Source of the DNA: Marinihelvus sp963695135
GTDB taxonomy: Bacteria; Pseudomonadota; Gammaproteobacteria; Xanthomonadales; SZUA-36
Direction of reading: 5' to 3'
Length of the DNA stretch: 64,000 bases
Assembly: GCA_963695135.1 (NCBI GenBank)
Contig: CAVOGA010000001.1
Location: 1,178,001 to 1,242,000 of the forward strand
Shown piece after piece: positions 57,648 to 64,000 of the stretch. Position 1 is the stretch's first letter. The number at the start of each line of letters is the position of its first letter. Under the pieces are notes generated by a model. The model was not told the DNA's origin, ran no database searches, and worked only from the letters and a program-made list of their open reading frames with translations. Position numbers and translations under genes: made by a program.

Positions 57648-58294
57648 GCGAAAAACCCGCTGTCGTTGACCGCGCGTTGCGAGGTATCGGTGCAATCGGT
57701 GGGGGACCAGTTGTCGCGTACCCGTGGCCATTCAAGTTTGAACCAGGGCGTAAAGCGCTCGGGAAACTCCCTCAGTTCCTGGTCCAGGGCATCCGGGGCC
57801 ACGAAGCGGCAGTCATTGACCTCCAGGGCGTTCGCACGCACCGGGTCATTGCTGATCCCCGCATACACGGAGCACAGCTCGTGCTCACTGCCCAGGTCGC
57901 CGAAGCTGGCCTGGTATTCAAACTTGTACAGAAATTCCGCGACACAGCTGATGCGCAGTTCCTGCTGCAGTCGCCGCTGCAGCGCTTCGCCCATGCTCTC
58001 GCCGCGGCGGGGGTGTGAACAACAGCTGTTTGACCAGAACAGGGGCCACAGGCGTTTGCCGGCGGCCCTCTGTTGCAGGAGCACTTCGCCCCTGGAATTG
58101 AATACAAAAACTGAAAAAGCGCGGTGGAGTAAGCCGTCGCGGTCATGGCAGTCGGCCTTGGGGCTGTACCCGACCTCCCGGTCCTGCTCGTCGACCAGGA
58201 TCAACTCCTCGGTCTCGCAGGACACCACTTCCCCGACGCTTACCGCCGCCGCACTCACAATCTTCAGTTCTCCCCGATTAACCAAGCAGATCAC
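57644..58294 (-). CDS. idi: Isopentenyl-diphosphate delta-isomerase, type I
   Basis: Idi interconverts IPP and DMAPP and supplies isoprenoids for carotenoids, phytyl chains and quinones. The 216-residue Nudix-fold product has the catalytic Cys in WSNSCCSHPRRGE, HRAFSVFVFN, and the metal-binding/catalytic EHELCSVYAG. The start is GTG at 58294, overlapping the pufC stop by four bases. Several gammaproteobacterial photosynthesis clusters carry idi. Confidence 0.93.
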   Translation of the reverse strand: MICLVNRGELKIVSAAAVSVGEVVSCETEELILVDEQDREVGYSPKADCHDRDGLLHRAFSVFVFNSRGEVLLQQRAAGKRLWPLFWSNSCCSHPRRGESMGEALQRRLQQELRISCVAEFLYKFEYQASFGDLGSEHELCSVYAGISNDPVRANALEVNDCRFVAPDALDQELREFPERFTPWFKLEWPRVRDNWSPTDCTDTSQRAVNDSGFFA

Positions 58295-59289
58295 TCAGGC
58301 TTGAGAGCGGGGTAATCCACTGCCATCTGGGCGCCGCCCAGAGGTTTGGGCAAACCGGCGTGGCAGGTCGTGCAGTAGGCCTTGGGGGCATCACCGGAAG
58401 GACCCAGCCGGTTGTCCGGATATACGGGACCCAGCGGCATCAGGTAGTTCTCGTTCAGGTCCTGGACCATGTTCAGACCATGCCAGGCGGTGACACGTTG
58501 AATGCGCCCGTTGTCCCAGCCAGCAAAGTTGTTGCTGTTGTGGCAATAGGTGCAGTTAACCCCCAGCGCGCCGGACATGTGCATCATGAGCGAGTAGGTG
58601 TATTCCGTGTCCTTGATGTTGGCTTCGCCTGACATCGGCTCCCAGCTCGTGCTTTGCACGCGGATGCTCGGTCCGTCTTCTTCCGTCAGCAGCGCTGAAA
58701 AAGGATCTGAAGGCAGGGAAGCGAGTCCAACCTCAGCTGCGGCGATGTTCTGCCCCATCCGGTTGCCGGCATACGGCGGGTTGATTGCACTGTCATCCTC
58801 AAACCAGATGAACTCGGGCACCGGGTTGCCAGCGTGACAGGTGTAGCAGGTCACGCCGGTGTTGGCCACGTGGTCGGTCCACTGTGTATTGATATCGCGC
58901 GTCATCTGCAGCATCCGCCGCGAGACAATCTTGGTGTAGATGTCATCGCTCGCGAGGTTCTGCGGATTGTGGCAGTAGTTACAGCCTTGCTCCGGCGAGA
59001 CCCACTCGGTGATCGCGGCCATGGTCCGGGTGAACTCCGCAACGCTGAGGTCACCCAGGACCTGGACATTCTGATAAATGTCCCCGGCCCGTGGACCGGC
59101 TTGCGGAGCCGGTGGCGCCGCTTCCGGTATCACGATGATTTCCTCGTCGCGCGGGTTGGTCACCTGCACCATGGCGGTGCCCCGGTAACCCACCTGCTCG
59201 CTGTCTACCGGCGGGCGTTCACAGCCCGCCAGCAGGGTCGCGCCAATGGCTGCAGTCAGTACCAGTGATGTGTTCTTGAGCGTTCTCAT
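58291..59289 (-). CDS. pufC: Photosynthetic reaction-centre tetrahaem cytochrome subunit PufC
   Basis: PufC re-reduces the special pair of the reaction centre from the periplasmic side. The 332-residue product is a lipoprotein: signal LTAAIGATLLAGC with lipobox Cys23. Four haem-binding CxxCH motifs are present: CNYCH (residue 103), CYTCH (~146), CTYCH (~244) and CTTCH (~305), with Met ligands in the helices between. The ATG shares a base with the pufM stop. Confidence 0.96.
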   Translation of the reverse strand: MRTLKNTSLVLTAAIGATLLAGCERPPVDSEQVGYRGTAMVQVTNPRDEEIIVIPEAAPPAPQAGPRAGDIYQNVQVLGDLSVAEFTRTMAAITEWVSPEQGCNYCHNPQNLASDDIYTKIVSRRMLQMTRDINTQWTDHVANTGVTCYTCHAGNPVPEFIWFEDDSAINPPYAGNRMGQNIAAAEVGLASLPSDPFSALLTEEDGPSIRVQSTSWEPMSGEANIKDTEYTYSLMMHMSGALGVNCTYCHNSNNFAGWDNGRIQRVTAWHGLNMVQDLNENYLMPLGPVYPDNRLGPSGDAPKAYCTTCHAGLPKPLGGAQMAVDYPALKPE

Positions 59290-60251
59290 CAGTTTGCTCC
59301 CATGGCCGGGTCAACGACGCCGGTAGAGGGGTAGGACGGCACCAGGCCGTGATCCAGGCCCCACAGGTACCAGTTATCTACCACCGTGCCCGTGATGATA
59401 ATGCCAATGCCCCCGGTCAGCGGGCAGAGTACGGCGAACCACCAGCCCCAGCGGTGAATGGATTCCATCGTGGCGTTAAAGCCCATCGTCCAGCGCCAGA
59501 ACAGCGCGCCACGCTCGGAAGCGGTGCCGCGGTCCATGATCTGCTCGACCTCGCGGTGGGCGCCGTAGCGGTCCGTGGCGAGGATGGTTGCGCCGTGCAT
59601 GGCAAACAGCAGGGCGGATCCATACAGGAAGGCAATGGAGAGCATGTGGAACGGGTTATAGAACAGGTTGCCGTAGCGAATCGAGAAGGCTGCGGTCCAG
59701 TCCAGGTGAGGGAAGATGCCGAAAGGTACCGCCTCTGACCAGCTGCCCATCAGGATCGGGCGGAAGAAGCCCAGCACCAGGTACAGCCAGATTGCCGCCG
59801 CGAAGGCCCAGGCAACATGCGTGCCCATACCGAGGGCACGCGCCCTGCGATACATGCGCAGCCACCAGAGCAGGATCGATGCGGTCAGGAAGAACCCGGC
59901 CAGCAGCCACCAGCCACCTTCGTTCAGGGGCATGAAGATGTTCAGTCCCTGCTCTGCCGAAGGTGCCTCGAGCGCCAGCCAGGGCAGTTGCCGGACAAAT
60001 TCGACCGGGTCCCAGCCCACCGATGCCCACATGTTCAGGCCGATGATCTCGATGGCGATAAAGCCGCACACCAGGGATGCAACGCCAAGGCCGCCAAGGT
60101 AAATGGGTCCGACCTGGGCATCCCCGATCTTGGAGAGCCAGTAGGACATGAAGTAGTCACCACGCTTGCCCCATGTGCCTTCCATGGGAATCCCGGGATC
60201 ACCCGGTCCGTGAACGGTGACTTGCGTAAAGATGTTTTGATATTCCGCCAT
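59289..60251 (-). CDS. pufM: Reaction-centre M subunit PufM
   Basis: PufM binds half of the special pair, accessory pigments and the QA quinone. The 320-residue product has five membrane helices, the bacteriochlorophyll and iron ligand His residues in YNPFHMLSIAFLYGSALLFAMHG and SIHRWGWW, and WRWTMGFNATMESIH containing the Trp that packs on QA. It is intact and sits 12 bases after pufL. Confidence 0.98.
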   Translation of the reverse strand: MAEYQNIFTQVTVHGPGDPGIPMEGTWGKRGDYFMSYWLSKIGDAQVGPIYLGGLGVASLVCGFIAIEIIGLNMWASVGWDPVEFVRQLPWLALEAPSAEQGLNIFMPLNEGGWWLLAGFFLTASILLWWLRMYRRARALGMGTHVAWAFAAAIWLYLVLGFFRPILMGSWSEAVPFGIFPHLDWTAAFSIRYGNLFYNPFHMLSIAFLYGSALLFAMHGATILATDRYGAHREVEQIMDRGTASERGALFWRWTMGFNATMESIHRWGWWFAVLCPLTGGIGIIITGTVVDNWYLWGLDHGLVPSYPSTGVVDPAMGAN

Positions 60252-60263
60252 GATTGCCGCCTC

Positions 60264-61088
60264 TTAGTTCCAGATCGGCAGCGTGAGCCACCAGTTCCAC
60301 CATTCAGGCCAGCCGCGTGTCCAGAACGGGCCGCTGATGATGATGCATATGGCGCTCCAGAAGCCGGAGCTCAGCGCCAGGAACAGCCCCAGGCGGTGAA
60401 TGCCAAGGGATCCAATGGAGTAATTAATTGTGTCCCGGAAGAACGCGTTCTCGTGTTCCGCGCCTTTAACCTTCTCGCCTTCCGGCGGGCAGGCGGCTGA
60501 CAGAATGGCCGAACCGTGCAGGGACAGCGCCAGGGCCGTGGTGAAGAAGAAGCTCACCGCGATCATGTGCGCCGGGTTGTAATGGAAGTGCAGGTACTGG
60601 TAGCCGGTATTGGAGACCCAGTCCAGGTGACTCATGATGCCGTAAGGGAAACCATGTCCCCAGGCGCCCATGAGCACGGGCCGGATAATCACCAGGCTGA
60701 CATAGGCAAAGATCGCCACGCCAAAGGCGATGGGTACGTGATAGCCGATCCCCAGCTTGCGGCAGATCTCGGCTTCCCGCATCGCCCAGCAGACGAAGGA
60801 GCCCAGTGCGCAGATGGTAATGATCTGCCAGAGGCCGCCTTCAGCCAGGGGCGCGAGCGCCAGTCCGTAGCTTAAATCCGGGGGGGCGATACTGATCCGC
60901 CACACATTCCAGGTGTCGCCCATAGCGGCACCCCACAGAATGAGCGCGGTGCCCAATAAAGTGAAAAACAGGCCCGCCACGCCAAAAAAGCCGACGTAGA
61001 AAGGCCCGACCCAGAAATCAAAGAGGTCCCCGCCGACGAGTGTGCCGCCACGAACCCGGTATTTTTTCTCGAAACTCAGCATGGACAT
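60264..61088 (-). CDS. pufL: Reaction-centre L subunit PufL
   Basis: PufL forms the reaction-centre core with PufM and binds QB. The 274-residue product has FEKKYRVRGGTLVGGDLFDFW at the start, HFHYNPAHMIAVSFFFTTALALSLHG with pigment and iron ligands, and INYSIGSLGIHRLGLF. ATG at 61088 is used; another ATG follows two codons later. The region upstream holds two hairpins separating it from pufA. Confidence 0.98.
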   Translation of the reverse strand: MSMLSFEKKYRVRGGTLVGGDLFDFWVGPFYVGFFGVAGLFFTLLGTALILWGAAMGDTWNVWRISIAPPDLSYGLALAPLAEGGLWQIITICALGSFVCWAMREAEICRKLGIGYHVPIAFGVAIFAYVSLVIIRPVLMGAWGHGFPYGIMSHLDWVSNTGYQYLHFHYNPAHMIAVSFFFTTALALSLHGSAILSAACPPEGEKVKGAEHENAFFRDTINYSIGSLGIHRLGLFLALSSGFWSAICIIISGPFWTRGWPEWWNWWLTLPIWN

Positions 61089-61120
61089 CGGTCATGCCCT
61101 CCCGGGTGTAATTCAATCTT

Positions 61121-61139
61121 CCCGGGCGTTGTGCCCGGG
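61121..61139. promoter_or_regulatory. pufA-pufL intercistronic hairpin, second
   Basis: CCCGGGC and GCCCGGG pair exactly around a five-base loop. It lies 33 bases before the pufL start on the leftward transcript. Confidence 0.75.
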
Positions 61140-61144
61140 TTGCA

Positions 61145-61187
61145 GTTGGCGGACGGGATCGGGTAAGAACCTTACCCGTCCGCCAAC
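61145..61187. promoter_or_regulatory. pufA-pufL intercistronic hairpin, large
   Basis: The outer arms GTTGGCGGA and TCCGCCAAC pair, and inside them CGGGTAAG pairs with CTTACCCG around AAC with a six-base bulge. An alternative uses GGACGGG with CCCGTCC. In Rhodobacter a hairpin at this place stabilises pufBA mRNA and raises antenna over reaction-centre production; that role is inferred here. Confidence 0.85.
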
Positions 61188-61239
61188 TCCTTATTGCCCA
61201 GGTAATAACCAGGGCGCCGTTGCTTGAACTTACTCGTCG

Positions 61240-61419
61240 TCAGACGAGACGGTCCAAAGTCTGTGTCACCTCGACAGTCGATGCCATCGGACCTTCGATC
61301 CAGTTGAAGCGATCGGTGCTCAACAGGATGAAGTGGATAAGCAAAGCGAGGGTAAACAGGAAAACCGCAAGCGCTACGAGCGCGCGACGCGGGTCGAACA
61401 GTTGCCATATACGCCACAT
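61240..61419 (-). CDS. pufA: LH1 antenna alpha polypeptide PufA
   Basis: This 59-residue protein is the alpha subunit of the core light-harvesting complex. It begins MWRIWQLFDPRRALVALAVF, a nearly canonical LH1-alpha N-terminus, with the bacteriochlorophyll-ligand His in LALLIHFILLSTDRFNW. Start ATG at 61419 follows AAAGGAGGAACGAAT, a strong ribosome site. It is 14 bases after pufB. Confidence 0.97.
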   Translation of the reverse strand: MWRIWQLFDPRRALVALAVFLFTLALLIHFILLSTDRFNWIEGPMASTVEVTQTLDRLV

Positions 61420-61433
61420 ATTCGTTCCTCCTT

Positions 61434-61640
61434 TTAAGACAATCGCGACATGACGCTTTGCGCCACTGCGTTGAGGCCATCAGTGACGGCGGCATAGCCT
61501 TCGACACTGGGGAACCAAGGACGCCATTGCCACACTAGAAAGTGGGCGATGATCGCGATGATAGTGAAGCCAATAAAGCTCATCATGAACAAGCGATGAA
61601 ACTCTCTGGCTCCCTGGTCAGACAGACCTGATGAAGACAT
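61434..61640 (-). CDS. pufB: LH1 antenna beta polypeptide PufB
   Basis: The 68-residue product has the LH1-beta pattern: acidic N-terminus, AREFHRLFMMSFIGF, and the ligand His in IIAHFLVWQWRPWF. After WRPWF most beta chains end within a few residues; here about 25 more follow (PSVEGYAAVTDGLNAVAQSV and a short end). The ATG at 61640 has AGGAAGAG just upstream. Confidence 0.95.
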   Translation of the reverse strand: MSSSGLSDQGAREFHRLFMMSFIGFTIIAIIAHFLVWQWRPWFPSVEGYAAVTDGLNAVAQSVMSRLS

Positions 61641-61741
61641 AGCTCTTCTTCCTCTGTTTCGGCCCGAAGGCCCGGTTCCGTGCGCACCCAGCACGGTAGG
61701 GTGTGGATTGGTCCGAAAACCTCACCACGATTGCTCTTTGC

Positions 61742-61969
61742 TCAGACGGACAGGGCGATCCCTGCAACGTTGCGTGCCATGGCGCGCGTCTCCGCGATGA
61801 CCGAGCCGTAGCCGGTCGGGCCCGGAGGCCAGGGGCGCAGGCGCCAGCCACTCAGCCGGGCGATCAAGGTGATCGGCAGCAACACCACAAAGCAGGTTGC
61901 CGCGATCAACCAGCTGCTCAAGCGCTCTTCGCGCCGGCGGGTCGAGATCGTATCCATCGTCTGATTCAT
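61742..61969 (-). CDS. pufQ: PufQ-like small membrane protein
   Basis: The 75-residue product lies between bchZ and pufB, where pufQ is found in other purple bacteria. It has a charged N-terminus (STRRREERL), one membrane helix (WLIAATCFVVLLPITLIARL), then WRLRPWPPGPTGYGSV and a short helix. PufQ is thought to carry early pigment intermediates. The RPW.P..GY stretch also looks like the C-terminus of LH-beta chains, but the ligand His is replaced by Arg. A GAGGAAAGC site precedes the ATG. Family assignment rests on place, size and topology. Confidence 0.65.
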   Translation of the reverse strand: MNQTMDTISTRRREERLSSWLIAATCFVVLLPITLIARLSGWRLRPWPPGPTGYGSVIAETRAMARNVAGIALSV

Positions 61970-62008
61970 GCTTTCCTCGTTCCGGGCTTGCGCCCGGTTC
62001 CTGTTCGA

Positions 62009-62026
62009 GGACACCTCCTGGTGTCC
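62009..62026. promoter_or_regulatory. Hairpin between bchZ and the pufQ-like gene
   Basis: GGACACC and GGTGTCC pair around TCCT. A second hairpin, CCGGGC/GCCCGG, follows at 61982-61997. Both lie in the 83-base gap and could separate the bchYZ part of the transcript from the puf part. Confidence 0.65.
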
Positions 62027-62052
62027 ACCGTTATCCAATTGAGCGCTTCGCG

Positions 62053-63513
62053 TCACGCGGCGGCCCGCTCAAAACCCAGCCCGGCGGCAACTTCAACCAC
62101 CAGGTCCTTGTTGATTCGTTCCGCTTCCATGGCCTGGGCGGCGCGTTCTACCGCGTCGCGCAGCTGCTTGGCCGCAGAGATCCGGACCAGCACCGGTTTG
62201 CGGGCAACCAGCCGGTCCAGTTCGATCTGCGCCTCGTTGTCCCAGGGAACTTCCCGGTGCATGCGGCTCGGGGTCTGGTCGACCTTGTCGAGTTCGCTGC
62301 CCAGCGGCAGGATGTGGAACAGCGCGTCAAACAGGCTGTTGCAGACCTCCTGCACCAGGTAGGTTGCCCCGCTGTAGCCCATGAAGGGCGTACCCGTATG
62401 GCGACGTATGGCCGCGCCGGGAAAGGAAGCGGGAATAAACATGGCTTTCGAGCCGGTTTCAGCCAGGTACATGCGTTCGTTGTAGCTGCCGAACACCATC
62501 AACGGCGGGCTTTCCTGCAGCTGTTTGCGAACATCGGCATTGTCGGTCTTGGCGCCGGCGCAGCGTTCCACGGCGAGCGTGCAGGGCATGCCCATATCGT
62601 CTTCCAGGAAGTGCCGCAGCCCGCGTGTATAGGTTTCATTGGCGATTACCGCAAAGCTGGCCGTGCCAAAGAAGTCCTGGGTCACCGAGCGCCACAGGTC
62701 CCAGAGGGGCTTGATCGTGGTGTGCTTTTCCTTCTCGATGAAGGGCTCCGGATCCAGGTCCAGCAAGTTGCCCAGCTCACGCAGGAAGCGCGTGGTGCTG
62801 TCCAGGCCGATCGGGGCCTGCAGGTAGGGACGGTCCAGGCTCTCGCAGAGCAGGCGCCCGAACTCGCGGTACATGCAGATGTTCACATCGGCGTTCGCGA
62901 GATCTTTGATGTCGTTAAGGTGCATGCCCAGCGGGAAAACGCAGTTGAGTTCCGCGCCGATTCCTTCCACCAGGCGTTGAATTTCAGCCAGGTCGGAGGG
63001 CATATTGAACACACCGTAGGCCGGGCCGATGATGTTGACCCGCGGCTTTTCGCCTTCCTTGCGCGGCTTGAGCTCAGGAACCTTGCCCTTGCGGGGGCCA
63101 AACTCATTCCACAGCCAGCTCATGGCGCGGTCGGCCGTCTGCCACTGGTCTTCGTCAATGGTTCGCGGCAGGAAACGTTTCAGGCCGGTGCCTTCCGGGG
63201 TCACGCCGCCGCCGATCATCTCGGCGATAGAACCGGTGACCACCACGGAGGGCTGGTCCGGATCCAGGGTGCCGTGGGCGCGCTTCATCGCATCCTCGGT
63301 GCCCGTCTGGCCCAGCTCTTCCTCGCCCAGGCCGGTTACCACGATGGGCAACTCGTGCGGGGGCAGGGCGTCGGTGTAATGCAGTACGGACGTGACCGGC
63401 AGGTTTTCACAACCAACGGGGCCGTCGATCACGACCTGCAGGCCCTTGATCGCGGTGAACACGTACACGGCGCCCCAGTAGCCGCCGGCGCGATCATGAT
63501 CGAGGACCAGCAT
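62053..63513 (-). CDS. bchZ: Chlorophyllide a reductase subunit BchZ
   Basis: BchZ with BchY forms the catalytic, nitrogenase-like component of chlorophyllide a reductase (BchXYZ), which reduces the B ring to the bacteriochlorin. The 486-residue product begins MLVLDHDRAGGYWGAVYVF and has the cluster Cys region VVIDGPVGCENLPVTSVLHY, then VVVTGSIAEMIGGG and MGYSGATYLVQEVCNSLFDALFH near the C-terminus. Start ATG shares one base with the bchY stop. Confidence 0.96.
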   Translation of the reverse strand: MLVLDHDRAGGYWGAVYVFTAIKGLQVVIDGPVGCENLPVTSVLHYTDALPPHELPIVVTGLGEEELGQTGTEDAMKRAHGTLDPDQPSVVVTGSIAEMIGGGVTPEGTGLKRFLPRTIDEDQWQTADRAMSWLWNEFGPRKGKVPELKPRKEGEKPRVNIIGPAYGVFNMPSDLAEIQRLVEGIGAELNCVFPLGMHLNDIKDLANADVNICMYREFGRLLCESLDRPYLQAPIGLDSTTRFLRELGNLLDLDPEPFIEKEKHTTIKPLWDLWRSVTQDFFGTASFAVIANETYTRGLRHFLEDDMGMPCTLAVERCAGAKTDNADVRKQLQESPPLMVFGSYNERMYLAETGSKAMFIPASFPGAAIRRHTGTPFMGYSGATYLVQEVCNSLFDALFHILPLGSELDKVDQTPSRMHREVPWDNEAQIELDRLVARKPVLVRISAAKQLRDAVERAAQAMEAERINKDLVVEVAAGLGFERAAA

Positions 63514-64000
63514 CAGGCTGCGCCTCCACTCGCTGCGGGCGGTGTGTCACGCCAAATACCTGCGGTAGGCCCCTCTCCGACTCCTTTGAAGAAGTCTTTC
63601 ATGTGTTCAAAGCGTTCTTTCTGGCCCATGGCCGCATTGATGACCTGCGCAAGGGACGGTGGTCCCGGCGGTCCCATCAGCGGTCGGGCTGAAATGAGAT
63701 TGGTGAAGTACATGGCAGGAATGGCTTCCTGCTTCGCCGCCTGCACCACCGGGGTTGTACCGATGGCCAGGTCGGGCTGGAATTCACGGAATGCCGCGAT
63801 GTCCTCTTCCAGCGAGGCCCGGTAGTTGATCCGCACGCCCCGTTCTTCCAGCCATTCGCGGTCCGGATCGGACCATTCGGTCTTGGGGCAGGCCGTGCCG
63901 ACATAGGGCACATCCGCGCCACACTCGACCAGCAGTCGCGCGACCAGCAGTTCCGAACCTTCATAGCCTGACAGGGTAATGCGGCCCTTGATCGGAGACG
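63513..64000 (-). CDS. bchY: Chlorophyllide a reductase subunit BchY (5' part outside window)
   Basis: The C-terminal ~160 residues of BchY are present. The frame is open to the window edge, reading IKGRITLSGYEGSELLVARL then LVECGADVPYVGTACP, which are conserved. It continues FREFQPDLAIGTTPVVQAAK and SARPLMGPPGP, and ends in a Gly/Ala-rich tail. The rest of the gene, and probably bchC and bchX, lie to the right of the window. Confidence 0.93.
   Translation of the reverse strand, partial: SPIKGRITLSGYEGSELLVARLLVECGADVPYVGTACPKTEWSDPDREWLEERGVRINYRASLEEDIAAFREFQPDLAIGTTPVVQAAKQEAIPAMYFTNLISARPLMGPPGPPSLAQVINAAMGQKERFEHMKDFFKGVGEGPTAGIWRDTPPAASGGAA

Noticed and set aside
1..64000. CRISPR arrays, insertion sequences, integrases or phage genes
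   Set aside because: No regularly spaced repeats, transposase or integrase motifs were seen; the only repeat of note is the palindromic element near 33.9 kb.

Overview
The window comes from a GC-rich gammaproteobacterium that carries a purple-bacterial photosynthesis gene cluster. Two things point to Gammaproteobacteria: the gene order tRNA-fMet-rimP-nusA-infB-rbfA-truB-rpsO-pnp (the metY operon of enteric bacteria and pseudomonads), and the yhdP-tldD and yjgA/pmbA neighbourhoods. Phototrophy is shown by bchY, bchZ, pufB, pufA, pufL, pufM and pufC in one operon, plus bchE, bchJ and bciA. I cannot assign a genus. An aerobic or facultative anoxygenic phototroph of the Gammaproteobacteria fits.

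Layout. 1-8.96 kb: housekeeping genes (yhdP 5'-truncated, tldD, yjgA/darP, pmbA, a short-chain dehydrogenase, tpiA, secG). 8.99-23.6 kb: tRNA-Leu(GAG) and a complete 13-gene complex I operon, nuoA-N, with separate nuoC and nuoD. 23.7-33.8 kb: an LpxO-like hydroxylase, then the tRNA-fMet/rimP/nusA/infB/rbfA/truB/rpsO/pnp translation and RNA-decay operon, ending in strong hairpins and a large inverted repeat. 33.9-41.2 kb: a leftward envelope block with a D-aminoacylase-type amidohydrolase, a MetA-pathway-type barrel, an AraC-family regulator, two periplasmic proteins, another barrel and an OprP-like porin. 41.3-43.0 kb: cbpA-cbpM and a DUF2177 membrane protein. 43.1-64.0 kb: photosynthesis genes mixed with other genes.

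The photosynthesis region has two leftward blocks. The first is bchY-bchZ-pufQ-like-pufB-pufA-pufL-pufM-pufC-idi-fpr. It makes chlorophyllide reductase, the LH1 antenna, the reaction centre and its tetrahaem donor, and isoprenoid and ferredoxin-NADP functions are coupled to its end. The second is TonB receptor-ubiE-menA-BASS transporter-bchE-bchJ. It joins quinone synthesis to the oxygen-independent cyclase step, and a perfect FNR/FixK-like palindrome lies just upstream of bchE. Between the blocks are bciA (8-vinyl reductase) and an ABC-HlyD-TolC export set whose ABC protein has lost every recognisable ATPase motif.

The sequence contains about 24 reading-frame breaks inside otherwise well-conserved genes. 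Nearly all are single-base insertions, and 15 of them lie between 12.6 and 19.1 kb. In every case the correct protein resumes in the next frame with its key residues intact, so I read these as sequence or assembly errors and annotate the genes as whole.
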